DNA of 46,310 bases from an uncultured Sutterella sp. (GTDB lineage: Bacteria > Pseudomonadota > Gammaproteobacteria > Burkholderiales > Burkholderiaceae_F): the NCBI GenBank assembly GCA_900542195.1, contig UQNA01000015.1, forward strand, positions 1 through 46,310, in the 5' to 3' direction. The notes under the pieces are model-generated. The model saw nothing but the letters and a program-made list of their open reading frames with translations. It had not been told where the DNA came from and did not search any database. The translations under genes and the position numbers were made by a program. Below, piece by piece: positions 1 to 7,903 of this stretch; position 1 is the stretch's first letter; the number at the start of each line of letters is the position of its first letter.

Positions 1-117
1 TATCAGCTTCCTTCAGACTTAACGTCGCCGTTAAACCCTTGCCGAGTCGCTAACCTTTCCCCTCATCGGGCAGGTTCGGGATTTGCACCCTATAGAGAGA
101 CGCCCTGCTGGGCGCAC
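1..117 (-). mobile_element. 5' end of a group II intron (partial, runs off the left edge)
   Basis: Read on the minus strand from base 117, the sequence begins GTGCGCCC, the GUGYG-type 5' end of bacterial group II introns. A small GCCC/GGGC hairpin follows, then conserved domain I blocks: AGGGTGCAAATCCC at about 93-80, and TTAAGTCTGAAGGAAGC at about 22-6, close to the AGUCUGAAGGAAGC block typical of group II ribozymes. The 5' junction lies about 7 bases after the stem of the hairpin that follows dcuC, the insertion habit of class C introns, which target the exit side of intrinsic terminators. Only about 117 bases are present. The rest of the ribozyme and any reverse transcriptase/maturase gene would lie left of the window, so class and intactness cannot be judged. 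The identification rests on recalled conserved blocks and on the junction context. Confidence 0.8.
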
Positions 118-124
118 ATAAATT

Positions 125-159
125 AAGCCCGTCAACGTAAATTCGCCGACGGGCTTTTT
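125..159 (-). terminator. Intrinsic terminator hairpin downstream of dcuC
   Basis: An AAGCCCGTC / GACGGGCTT stem closes a 14-base loop. It starts about 64 bases beyond the dcuC stop. On the minus strand it is followed by TTAATTTAT and then the group II intron 5' end. On the plus strand it is followed by TTTTT, so it could also stop rightward transcription. Confidence 0.75.
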
Positions 160-180
160 CGCTATTTCTCTTCGATGAGA

Positions 181-230
181 AAATTTTTAATTGTTACAAC
201 AGACTAACAAAATTTTTAAATGTTACAACA
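181..230. repeat. Tandem 21-bp direct repeat across the dcuC stop codon
   Basis: Two copies of AAATTTTTAAWTGTTACAAC(A), at 181-201 and 210-230, differ at one position and are 29 bases apart. The second copy contains the dcuC stop codon (TAA, complement of 223-225) and the last codons. This looks like a small local duplication of the gene's 3' end. It may equally be a protein- or RNA-binding pair next to the terminator. Confidence 0.7.
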
Positions 231-1605
231 ACATAAGTGAGCGCAGATAGGTCACCACAATCGCAATCACCATAACGGGGATTGTCCTTCTGATAAGGTC
301 AAAAGGATTGAGTCCGCTTAAGCCGGCGACCGCGATGGTCACACCTGCAATCGGGCTGGAAGAACGAGCCATGCCGCTGGTTAACTGCAACGGCGACATC
401 ATGAACGCTGCATTAAGGCCAACCTTAGAGGCAATGTCAGGAATCATCGGCGCAAAACTGAAGAAGGCAGCATTGCCTGAACCCATCACGAAGGCGGATC
501 CCACAACAATAAGGAACATCACCGTAAATACCGCATAACCGCCTGCCTGCATACCTGAGACGGAGTTAATAATTTCCGAAATACCGCCGGACTTTGTTAA
601 ACCTGCAGCAAAGACTTCGGCACACACAATCAGGAATACAGTGGAAGTGAACACTTTGCCCATACCTTCAGCGAAAGTCTTCAAGGTACCGATAGATTCT
701 TTCAAGTTCATTCTTCTTAATCCGTCGCAGAATAAGGAGATGAACGTAGAAACCAGCAAAGCTGTTACGACTTCCATTCTGATGCCTTTATAGACAAGCG
801 GAGAGAAGACGAAGAGCAGAATAACCGGGATCAGCGGGAAAAAGGCATACCACAAAGGCGCGTTAATCGCTTTGGAATCTTCCTTGGTTAATTGCGGAAC
901 TTCAAAATCTTCTTTGGTCAAAATGCCTTTAGCCAAGTCTCGTTTGTCAAACCAGCGTTGGATGAAGAAGTGAGCGATTAGCATGGCAATAACTGCCGCC
1001 CAGCCAACGGACCATTGAACATTCAGGAAGAAATCCATGACGTGCATTTTGGTCAATTCGGCGGCCAAAAGATTGTTACCGCCCGAAGGACCGAAGCAGC
1101 AGCACCCGCCCGCAAGAATGGTAGCCGCGGCAGATTGACGAGAAATGCCACCCATAACCATGACCGGATAAAGTGATACCATCAAAAGCAGTGCCAAGCC
1201 AGCTGCCGAAGGAATAAAAACATTCAGCACCAAGCTGAGTGCGAAACCTAAAACCATCACGATGTAAGGTGCCTTAATCATCTTTAGAGGTTTAACGCTA
1301 AGTCGAACCAAAGCACCTGAAGCACCGATTTTATCCATGTAATAGGTAAAGCCGGCAATAGCCATGATATTCATGCCGAGACCGGCAGTTCTGGTCTGAA
1401 GCAGATTAGTAAAGATCTGAATAACATCAAGACCGGCTAAATGCGTAGCTTTTTTACCGGTAATTAAAGGCTCCGGACTAATAACGGCAACCACGGCCAA
1501 AGTAACCAGACCGACAAACAAAAGCGCGCCGGGAGCGTAGTATTTTTTGAAAATCAGATACGCCGCCGCAAGAATTGAAACGATAACAATGCCAATACTT
1601 AGCAT
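223..1605 (-). CDS. dcuC: DcuC-type anaerobic C4-dicarboxylate carrier
   Basis: This 460-residue inner-membrane protein matches the DcuC family in length, in its many hydrophobic helices from the first residue, and in the long glycine/alanine-rich membrane stretches (for example ILAGGCCCFGPSGG around residues 163-176 and FVMGSGNAAFFSFAP near 375). DcuC proteins exchange or export succinate, fumarate, malate and aspartate during anaerobic growth, typically as succinate efflux carriers in fumarate respiration. An AAGGA ribosome site lies 8 bases before the ATG. The gene sits 23 bases downstream of an M20 peptidase gene on the same strand, so the two are probably co-transcribed. Its terminator hairpin is used as an insertion site by a group II intron. 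The exact substrate and the direction of transport are inferred from the family. Confidence 0.9.
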   Translation of the reverse strand: MLSIGIVIVSILAAAYLIFKKYYAPGALLFVGLVTLAVVAVISPEPLITGKKATHLAGLDVIQIFTNLLQTRTAGLGMNIMAIAGFTYYMDKIGASGALVRLSVKPLKMIKAPYIVMVLGFALSLVLNVFIPSAAGLALLLMVSLYPVMVMGGISRQSAAATILAGGCCCFGPSGGNNLLAAELTKMHVMDFFLNVQWSVGWAAVIAMLIAHFFIQRWFDKRDLAKGILTKEDFEVPQLTKEDSKAINAPLWYAFFPLIPVILLFVFSPLVYKGIRMEVVTALLVSTFISLFCDGLRRMNLKESIGTLKTFAEGMGKVFTSTVFLIVCAEVFAAGLTKSGGISEIINSVSGMQAGGYAVFTVMFLIVVGSAFVMGSGNAAFFSFAPMIPDIASKVGLNAAFMMSPLQLTSGMARSSSPIAGVTIAVAGLSGLNPFDLIRRTIPVMVIAIVVTYLRSLMLL

Positions 1606-1628
1606 AGTTTTTTCCTTTCAGTTTGAGA

Positions 1629-2900
1629 TTATCGAGGTTGTTTTTCTAATAAAGGTTCAGTGACACCGTCTACGCCGACCAAAGTCAAAGCAGTTAAGAA
1701 GGCAACCTGAGGACCTTGGAAAGCGTCTTCAGCATCCCACCATTCACTCAGAGAGTGGTTATTGGCTTCTACCCCGCCGGCTCCCAATGTTGTAGCAGGA
1801 AGACCATAGAAAAGAGGCACATTCTGGTCAGTTGCCGCTAAAGTGTATTTGTCCAAAGAAATGCCCATGGACTGGAGAGTTCCGTAAGCAGCTTGAATGA
1901 CTGAAGCATCATCTTTGTTTGCCCCGGCCGGTCTGTCTCCGATTTGTTCAATTATCAAGCGGACAGCGTTTTCGCCTTCAAGGTTCCAACGATTATTTTC
2001 TTCGTCACAGGCTTCTTGAATGGCTTTAAGGACTCTTTCAACAAAAGCTTCCAAGGACGGCTGGTCCACGCTTCTGATATCAAGCTCGGCTTCTGCACGC
2101 GCTGCGATGGCATTGACGCTTGTACCGCCTTTAATAACACCGAAGTTGAAAGTGCATTTCGGATCAGTCGGAACCTGAAGATCATCTACTTTGGTAATTG
2201 CACGAGCCAGCCCGTGGATGGAAGAGCCGACAATACCGAACTTGTGAAGGCTGTGACCGCCTAAACTTTCGAAAATTACGCGGAAACGTTTGCAGCCTAC
2301 GCTTCCTCTGAGAATTCTGTGAACGTTTGCAGAGTCAATTGCAAGCATTCCGTCGTAATCGTTCTTTGCTTTAAAGAGCGCTTTGCATCCGCGCAAGTCT
2401 CCGTTGCCCTCTTCTCCAAGAGTTCCTACAAAAACAATATCTCCGACAGTCTTGATTCCTTGCTGAGTAATGGAGCGGGCCACCTGAAGCAAAGAAGCTA
2501 AACCGGCGGCATCATCGGAAATTCCGGGGGCAAAATATTTGGTGCCTTCTTGGGTGACTTTAATCGGCGTACCTTCTTTGAAGACGGTATCGATATGAGC
2601 ACCGATTACCAATGTCGGTCCGTTTCCGGTCCCTTTAAGTCTTCCGATAACATTGCCGATTTCATCTTGATGCACGTCCGGTATGCCAGCGGCAGCCAGA
2701 AGCTGAGCAAAAACTTTAGCTCTTTCTTCCTCATGGAAAGGAGGTGCCGGAACTTCGGTCAGTTGAACCTGTTCGTTGATTCTTTGCTGATGCTGTTCTT
2801 CCGCTTGAGCAAGGCCTTTTTCGACCGCAGGACAAGCTCTTAACTTAGCGATTAGATCATTAGTTTCTTGAGTACAAATAGGTTGATGTTCTTGTGACAT
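1629..2900 (-). CDS. M20-family zinc peptidase (peptidase T / deacylase-like)
   Basis: A 423-residue cytosolic metallopeptidase of the M20 clan with the expected two-zinc site: GAHIDTVF (His and Asp) near residue 101, PGISDDAAG (bridging Asp) near 127, GEEGNGD (catalytic Glu pair) near 164, an IDSAN segment, and a late His in EANNHS near 382. The dimerisation-type lid domain lies between about 200 and 315. Close relatives are annotated as tripeptidase T-like or as aminoacyl/carboxypeptidases; I cannot decide the substrate. The ATG is preceded by GAGGAG at good spacing. It precedes dcuC by 23 bases, so peptide hydrolysis and C4-dicarboxylate (perhaps aspartate-derived) transport may be linked, which is only inference. 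Confidence 0.85.
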   Translation of the reverse strand: MSQEHQPICTQETNDLIAKLRACPAVEKGLAQAEEQHQQRINEQVQLTEVPAPPFHEEERAKVFAQLLAAAGIPDVHQDEIGNVIGRLKGTGNGPTLVIGAHIDTVFKEGTPIKVTQEGTKYFAPGISDDAAGLASLLQVARSITQQGIKTVGDIVFVGTLGEEGNGDLRGCKALFKAKNDYDGMLAIDSANVHRILRGSVGCKRFRVIFESLGGHSLHKFGIVGSSIHGLARAITKVDDLQVPTDPKCTFNFGVIKGGTSVNAIAARAEAELDIRSVDQPSLEAFVERVLKAIQEACDEENNRWNLEGENAVRLIIEQIGDRPAGANKDDASVIQAAYGTLQSMGISLDKYTLAATDQNVPLFYGLPATTLGAGGVEANNHSLSEWWDAEDAFQGPQVAFLTALTLVGVDGVTEPLLEKQPR

Positions 2901-3068
2901 TTCTGCTCCTCGAGGTGTATTTCTACGAATACATATTTGACGATTTAAGTAACCGAATTGATTACCTGAACTTAATTATTAATTAAGTACCGCCAAAACG
3001 TTATGAGGTACAACCAGAAGCCACTTTGAAACAATTAAAAATCAACAAAATAGTGCTTAAGAATGAAG

Positions 3069-4196
3069 CTAACCTTCCAATTTAATTAGGGAAATTTCGG
3101 ATGGAACGCCTAATCTCATGGAAAAACCGTTCCAGAGGCCTGTCCCTCTGTTGACGTAAATTTGTTTCCCGTTTCTTTCATAAAGACCGAACACGAGCCC
3201 GTCATTGAAATAACCGACTAGGGGATACATAAAGAGAAGGTGACCGCCATGGGTATGACCTGACAATTGAAGCTCGAATCTTTCATTGCTCCGATAAGTC
3301 GTCTTAGGCTGATGAGTCATCAAAATTCGAACTGCTCCTGCCGGGGTTCCTTCGAATGTTCGCTGCAAATCCGGAGGGAGCATATTAAATCTCGAAGCTC
3401 CGAAATCAGTCGTACCGCCGATAACTAAAGGTGATCCATCTTTAACAAGCACTGCAGAATCATTTTCAAGCATATGGATTCCTAAGCCTCGAAGTGCGTC
3501 CATCCAAGCCTGATAACCGGAGTAGTACTCGTGGTTGCCGGGGACAGCATACGTTCCATATGCAGACTTCAATTCTTTTAAAACTTCCAAGTCCGGCAAT
3601 TCTCGGCTGACTCTGCCGTCAACAAAATCTCCGGTAATTAAAACTAAATCCGGCTTTAAAGCATTAACCTTTCGGACAATTTCCGTCAGCCACTCTCGGC
3701 CCTGTACAGCTCCGATATGAAGATCGCTCAGTTGGACAATCTTCAAACCTTTCCATTGAGCAGGAAGGTTCTTAATTGTTATCGTCTGCTCTCGGACATC
3801 CGGAACTTTTATCGCCTGCCAACATCCGTAGGGACCGGCTAACAAAGCAATGCCCATCAAAGCAAATAAAAAAGAATTTTTATTAAATGAAAATGGGATA
3901 ACTACGCCCCATTTCCTCAACAAAAACAATCCAATGGAAGCGATATCTTTCAGGATAAGAAGAAAAACCAGAACCACCAAGGCACCATACGCCGCTTCCA
4001 TGACAATCATCATTTCTTTCGAAACAGAAGGAGTCAGCCACGTTCCGCCTCCCGCTGTATAGATGGGATACTTTAAGCCGGCAAGAACGATGACTAATCC
4101 CAGAAGAATTTTCCATCCGTAAGAAATCTTCAGAGGCAGCACTCCGCTGCAAACCGCATAAATAATTAGAAAGGCAGAAGGAACGAGAAGAAACAT
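3069..4196 (-). CDS. Membrane-anchored calcineurin-like metallophosphoesterase (YaeI-like)
   Basis: The 375-residue protein has four or so hydrophobic helices in residues 1-125, followed by a metallophosphoesterase domain. The metal-binding blocks are in order: SDLHIG (about 157-162), ITGDFVDG (187-194), VPGNHEYYSG (218-227), MTHQP and LSGHTHGGH (near 303 and 324). All key Asp, Asn and His residues are present. This is the layout of the YaeI/YkuE group, some of which act on membrane-related phosphoesters such as UDP-diacylglucosamine; here the substrate is unknown. No clear ribosome site precedes the ATG. It is divergent from rsfS and 168 bases upstream of the M20 peptidase gene. Confidence 0.85.
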   Translation of the reverse strand: MFLLVPSAFLIIYAVCSGVLPLKISYGWKILLGLVIVLAGLKYPIYTAGGGTWLTPSVSKEMMIVMEAAYGALVVLVFLLILKDIASIGLFLLRKWGVVIPFSFNKNSFLFALMGIALLAGPYGCWQAIKVPDVREQTITIKNLPAQWKGLKIVQLSDLHIGAVQGREWLTEIVRKVNALKPDLVLITGDFVDGRVSRELPDLEVLKELKSAYGTYAVPGNHEYYSGYQAWMDALRGLGIHMLENDSAVLVKDGSPLVIGGTTDFGASRFNMLPPDLQRTFEGTPAGAVRILMTHQPKTTYRSNERFELQLSGHTHGGHLLFMYPLVGYFNDGLVFGLYERNGKQIYVNRGTGLWNGFSMRLGVPSEISLIKLEG

Positions 4197-4329
4197 GTAA
4201 TTTTTGTCCGCACGTTTGGTCAGAATCAGAATTATGAATATAACGATTTCCGGCTCAAAAAATCAAAATGTTTCAACTTAATAGTTTGAAACTGAATACA
4301 ATAGAAATACTGATTCTCAGGAAAAGTTA

Positions 4330-4704
4330 ATGGATATTAGAAAACTTCAAAGAATTATTGTGAATGCTTTGGAAGACGTAAAAGCTAAGGACATTCAAGT
4401 ATTCAACACCACAAAACAAACCGCATTATTTGACCGCGTCATCATTGCCAGCGCTAACTCCAACCGTCAGGCACGAGCATTGGGCCACCACGTTTTCTGT
4501 GAAGTCAAGGAAAACGGCGGGGAAGCCGTAGCTATTGAAGGGTTAGAAACCGGAGAATGGGTTTTAGTTGACTGCGGCAATGTCATCGTTCACATTCTTC
4601 AGCCGGCTCTCAGAGCTTATTACAACCTTGAAGAGCTTTGGGGTGCACATCCGGTCAAGCTGAAAATGCTCGAAAAGCAGTCTGAAGATTCAGAAGAAGA
4701 ATGA
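4330..4704 (+). CDS. rsfS: Ribosomal silencing factor RsfS
   Basis: This 124-residue RsfS/Iojap/YbeB-family protein contains the usual blocks: KAKDIQVFN, the TALFDRVIIASANSNRQARALGHHV helix region around residues 30-60, and GEWVLVDCGNVIVHILQPALRAYYNLEELWG near 75-105. RsfS binds ribosomal protein uL14 and blocks subunit joining when nutrients are scarce. AGGA lies before the ATG. It overlaps rlmH by 4 bases (ATGA), the usual rsfS-rlmH coupling. nadD, often its upstream partner, is absent here. The acidic tail (KQSEDSEEE) is specific to this copy. Confidence 0.95.
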   Translation: MDIRKLQRIIVNALEDVKAKDIQVFNTTKQTALFDRVIIASANSNRQARALGHHVFCEVKENGGEAVAIEGLETGEWVLVDCGNVIVHILQPALRAYYNLEELWGAHPVKLKMLEKQSEDSEEE

Positions 4705-5168
4705 AAGTCGTTGTCATCGCTATCGGACAGAAACTTCCTGACTGGGCCAACACCGCCTGCGAAGACTATCTTCGCCGCTTTCCGAAAGATTGGAACGTAG
4801 AAGTCAAAGCCCTAAAAGCCGAAGATAGAAATACCAAAACAACGGAAAAAATCATGCAGGCCGAGGCAGAAAGAATTCGATCCGCTATTCCCAAGAACTC
4901 CGTTCTGGTTATTCTCGACGAACGAGGAGTCGATCTCACCAGCGTCAAACTGGCATCCAAGCTCAATAGCTGGAACGACCAGGGGAGAACGGTAGTATTC
5001 GTGATCGGCGGAGCCGACGGTCTGGACAAACATTTAAAGGCCGAGGGAGAGCTGATGCTTCGTTTATCTTCGCTTACCCTTCCCCATGCGATGGTTCGCG
5101 TTTTGATATTGGAACAGATCTACCGTTCTTGGTCTCTGCTGCACAACCATCCGTATCACCGAGCTTAA
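4701..5168 (+). CDS. rlmH: 23S rRNA pseudouridine-1915 N3-methyltransferase RlmH
   Basis: A 155-residue SPOUT methyltransferase that modifies Psi1915 in helix 69 of 23S rRNA using SAM. The conserved knot region is complete: FVIGGADGLDKHL (about 105-117), LRLSSLTLPHAMVRVLILEQIYRSW, and the terminal NHPYHRA that contacts the ribosome. The length equals that of the Escherichia coli protein. Translation is coupled to rsfS by a 4-base overlap, and the maf gene follows after one base. Confidence 0.95.
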   Translation: MKVVVIAIGQKLPDWANTACEDYLRRFPKDWNVEVKALKAEDRNTKTTEKIMQAEAERIRSAIPKNSVLVILDERGVDLTSVKLASKLNSWNDQGRTVVFVIGGADGLDKHLKAEGELMLRLSSLTLPHAMVRVLILEQIYRSWSLLHNHPYHRA

Positions 5169-5169
5169 A

Positions 5170-5778
5170 GTGCATAATCCCGCTCAACTTTATCTTGCCT
5201 CAAAATCGCCGAGAAGAAGAGAACTTCTTTCTCAGTGGGGATTGAATTTTGAGGTGTTGCTTAATCCGACTGACGACGTGAGCGAGGAACCTTTAGCCAA
5301 TGAAGAGCCGATTGACTACGCTACACGCGTCGCTGCAGAAAAAGCCCTTTCCGTCGACTCCTATATTCAAACGGCCGGAATGACTCGATTGCCCGTTCTC
5401 GCTTCCGACACAATCGTTGAACTAGACGGAGAAATCCTTCGAAAGCCGGTTGACAAAGCCGATGCTTTTAAAACTTTAAAGAAACTGAGCGGAAAAACTC
5501 ACCGTGTCATTTCTTCTGTCGCCGTAATAGACAAAAACAGAAAACTTCTTCAGGATACTTCTATCTCTCAAGTGCAATTCCGGGAGCTTTCTGCAGACCA
5601 AATCCAAGAATATATTGCCACGGGGGAACCGATGGACAAAGCCGGTGCCTACGCTATTCAAGGGGGAGCTGCCAAGTTCGTCAAATCCTTCAACGGCAGT
5701 TATTCAGGAATTGTCGGCCTTCCAAAATTAGTCACTTTTTCTTTATTGCAAAATTGCGGCATTACACTTTTAGGTTAA
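5170..5778 (+). CDS. maf: Maf-family nucleotide pyrophosphatase (YhdE-type)
   Basis: The 202-residue protein begins LYLASKSPRRRELL, the Maf nucleotide-binding signature. It carries ASDTIVELDGEILRKP (about 77-92) and GEPMDKAGAYAIQGGAAKFV (about 155-174). The DKAGAYxIQG block matches the dTTP/UTP pyrophosphatase (YhdE) branch more than the YceF branch. These house-cleaning enzymes hydrolyse non-canonical or pyrimidine NTPs, with a link to septum control in some bacteria. The start is a GTG one base after the rlmH stop, so rsfS-rlmH-maf reads as one operon. Confidence 0.92.
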   Translation: MHNPAQLYLASKSPRRRELLSQWGLNFEVLLNPTDDVSEEPLANEEPIDYATRVAAEKALSVDSYIQTAGMTRLPVLASDTIVELDGEILRKPVDKADAFKTLKKLSGKTHRVISSVAVIDKNRKLLQDTSISQVQFRELSADQIQEYIATGEPMDKAGAYAIQGGAAKFVKSFNGSYSGIVGLPKLVTFSLLQNCGITLLG

Positions 5779-5805
5779 CTAGAATTCTTATTTAACCTAA
5801 AAAGA

Positions 5806-6402
5806 ATGCCTCAAGAACCCTCTTCTATAAAACAGCCAAAGAACTGTTGGGACATCTTTTGGTCCTTCACGTGCATGGACATGCAAGCCTTCGGAGGATC
5901 AACTGCAATTGCACAGCAATTTTTAGTCGACCAAAAGCAATGGCTGACGATGCCGCGATTTCTGGAAATGCTAACGGTTTCGCAAGTTCTTCCCGGACCG
6001 AACATCATGATTCTTTCCGTCATGCTCGGAGACCGATACTTCGGATGGCGCGGTGCTTTGGCGGCATTCTTGGGCATGATTACCTTTCCGGCAACATTGA
6101 TGCTGACCGTATTCGTCATTTACGAGCAGTATGCCTCCAATCCCGTCGTTTCAGCAGCGCTGGCAGGAATGGCAGCCTCGGCCTCCGGTATGGTCATCGG
6201 TGCAGCCATTAAATTAGTACCGAACATCAAAAGCAACATCATCGGCAAACCCGTTTGGATTTTGCTTCTTGCCGTGACATTCATTTCAGTCGGACTGTTT
6301 AAGATGTCAATGATCAAAGTTTTGCCTCTCGTAGGGATTCCGGCCTTTTTCTGGGCTCTCTACCGCATCGTTCAAAAAGCCAATAAGGAGCTTAAAAAAT
6401 GA
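5806..6402 (+). CDS. Chromate transporter family protein, subunit 1 of a split pair
   Basis: A 198-residue short-chain CHR-family membrane protein with about five or six helices. The family motifs are visible: FTCMDMQAFGGSTAIAQQFL (about 22-41) and VSQVLPGPNIMILSVMLGDRYFGWRGA (about 57-83). Short CHR proteins work as pairs of half-length chains with opposite membrane topology, exporting chromate or a related oxyanion. The true substrate in a gut bacterium is uncertain. It overlaps the second subunit gene by four bases, which fits a heteromer. The region before the start has only a weak purine-rich ribosome site. Confidence 0.85.
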   Translation: MPQEPSSIKQPKNCWDIFWSFTCMDMQAFGGSTAIAQQFLVDQKQWLTMPRFLEMLTVSQVLPGPNIMILSVMLGDRYFGWRGALAAFLGMITFPATLMLTVFVIYEQYASNPVVSAALAGMAASASGMVIGAAIKLVPNIKSNIIGKPVWILLLAVTFISVGLFKMSMIKVLPLVGIPAFFWALYRIVQKANKELKK

Positions 6403-6926
6403 CTCCGACTCTCTTCTTGTTGATGTTCGGCAACTTTTTTCTGATTTCTATTTTTGCTATCGGCGGCTTCATGGCAAGCTTGCCGGGCATGTATTCTTTT
6501 TTAGTAGAAAGCAGCGGGCTGCTCACACCGGAACAATTTGCTGCAACAGTGGCTTTCGGTCAATCTCTTCCCGGCCCGAACGTTCTAATTGCCGCCGTTT
6601 TAGGATGGGCAGCCGCAGGCCCCTTAGGATGTCTTGCGACCTTCGCAGGCACCTGCGTTCCCTTCACCTTGATTGCTCTTTATGCGGGCCGTTTTGTCCG
6701 CAATCATGCCGACAGCAAAAATATCAAAGCCTATAAAGCCGGGCTTGCACCTGTTGCAATTGGTTTATTATTCGCTACGGGATATCTCCTACTTCAAGGC
6801 AATCTGGATAACTACAAACTTTTATTGTGGGCAGCGATCGTCACGATCATCGTATGGAAGACCAAATTTCCGCTAATTCTGCTAATTGCCGCCGGCGGTA
6901 TCCTCGGTGTCTTAGGAATTTTTTAA
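6399..6926 (+). CDS. Chromate transporter family protein, subunit 2 of a split pair
   Basis: The 175-residue partner half carries FFLISIFAIGGFMASLPGMY near the start and the signature AFGQSLPGPNVLIAAVLGWAAAGPLG (about 49-74), plus about five hydrophobic helices. Its ATG overlaps the stop of the first subunit (ATGA), with AAGGAG upstream. Both halves keep the LPGPN motif expected of functional CHR chains. pdxY begins 20 bases after the stop, so the three genes may share a transcript. Confidence 0.85.
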   Translation: MTPTLFLLMFGNFFLISIFAIGGFMASLPGMYSFLVESSGLLTPEQFAATVAFGQSLPGPNVLIAAVLGWAAAGPLGCLATFAGTCVPFTLIALYAGRFVRNHADSKNIKAYKAGLAPVAIGLLFATGYLLLQGNLDNYKLLLWAAIVTIIVWKTKFPLILLIAAGGILGVLGIF

Positions 6927-6946
6927 TTGAAAAACAGGATTTAGAT

Positions 6947-7846
6947 ATGGCACGCTATGTTTTAACGATGCAGTCGCATGTAGCTTACGGTTTTGTGGGA
7001 AATACAGCTGCTGTTTTTCCATTACAGCTCATGGGATTTACTCCGATCGTCGTTAACACGGTTCAATTCTCCAACCATACAGGCCATCCGACTTTTCGCG
7101 GTGCCGTTTTCAGCAAAGAACATTTGCTTGACGTCATCCAAGGACTTAGAGAAAGAGAGCTGTTTCCTAAGATAGAAGGACTTCTTACAGGCTATTTAGG
7201 CGATGTTCAAACCGGAGAGATTATTTTAGATTTAGCCAAAGAAATTAAAACTGCTAATCCGAAAGCTCTTTGGTGCTGTGATCCGGTTCTCGGAGATACC
7301 GGCCCGGGCGTTTACGTAAGACCGGAAATTCAGGGATTTATGAAAGATGAACTGCTTCAAGGTATTGCCGATATCACAACCCCGAATCAGTTCGAACTGG
7401 AATTACTCAGCGGCAAAAAATTAACCAGCCGTGAAGATGCCGTGGCTACTGCAAGAAAGCTTTTCTGCTCTCACGGCTGCCGTACCGTTTTCGTGACTAG
7501 TCTTCGGACACCGGACGTTCCGGAAAATGAAATTGATACCCTAGCCGTCACAAAAGATGAAGCCTGGATTGTCAAGACACCATTTATCAAGATGGCCGGA
7601 GAACAAGAAGGAGCTACCGGAACCGTCACGGCCGTAGCAGGCCAAGGAGATGTGTTTACTTCGGTGGCTTTCGGTACTCTTTTGCGGACAAATAATCTAA
7701 AAGAAGCTCTGGAACATGCCGTATCCACGCTTTACATGCTGGTGAAACTTACCCCGAAAGGATCTCTTGATTTGCCTCTTATTGAGGCCCAAAAAGAAAT
7801 AACTGCTCCGAGCATTCACTTCGAGGCAGAAAAAATCAATATCTAA
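6947..7846 (+). CDS. pdxY: Pyridoxal kinase PdxY
   Basis: Starting at the ATG at 6947 (AGGA just upstream) this is 299 residues; the open frame extends further upstream inside the preceding gene. It begins VLTMQSHVAYGFVGNTAAVFPLQLMG, the PdxK/PdxY N-terminus, and has QFSNHTGHPTFRG, the DPVLGDTGPGVYV block near 115-127, TPNQFELELLSG near 148-159, and the ATP/anion-hole region TAVAGQGDVFTSVAFG near 232-247. The protein phosphorylates pyridoxal in B6 salvage. The usual GTGDxF reads GQGDVF, keeping the catalytic Asp. It ends just before a perfect palindromic terminator shared with the convergent FKBP gene. Confidence 0.93.
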   Translation: MARYVLTMQSHVAYGFVGNTAAVFPLQLMGFTPIVVNTVQFSNHTGHPTFRGAVFSKEHLLDVIQGLRERELFPKIEGLLTGYLGDVQTGEIILDLAKEIKTANPKALWCCDPVLGDTGPGVYVRPEIQGFMKDELLQGIADITTPNQFELELLSGKKLTSREDAVATARKLFCSHGCRTVFVTSLRTPDVPENEIDTLAVTKDEAWIVKTPFIKMAGEQEGATGTVTAVAGQGDVFTSVAFGTLLRTNNLKEALEHAVSTLYMLVKLTPKGSLDLPLIEAQKEITAPSIHFEAEKINI

Positions 7847-7861
7847 TTCGCCAGATCAGAA

Positions 7862-7890
7862 CAGGCCTCAATTGAGGCCTGCGTTTCAAT
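7862..7890. terminator. Palindromic terminator between convergent pdxY and FKBP genes
   Basis: CAGGCCTCAATTGAGGCCTG is a perfect 20-base palindrome, folding as an 8-bp stem with an AATT loop. T-rich tracts of moderate quality follow on the plus side. It lies 15 bases after the pdxY stop and 22 bases beyond the FKBP gene's stop, so it probably serves both. Confidence 0.7.
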
Positions 7891-7903
7891 TAGATTTTGT
7901 TGA

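Noticed and set aside
1..117. Partial protein-coding region or phage-type antisense RNA at the left edge
   Set aside because: A short plus-strand frame exists, but the minus strand matches group II intron 5' blocks and the junction behind a terminator, which explains the sequence better.
2940..2975. FNR-type anaerobic box before the M20 peptidase-dcuC pair (TTGATTACCTGAAC)
   Set aside because: Only the left half matches TTGATnnnnATCAA; the right half matches poorly, so I do not call it despite the expected anaerobic control.
4262..4300. Inverted repeat TTTCAAC...GTTTGAAA before rsfS as an operator
   Set aside because: It is short, AT-rich and imperfect, with no matching regulator or promoter spacing that I can defend.
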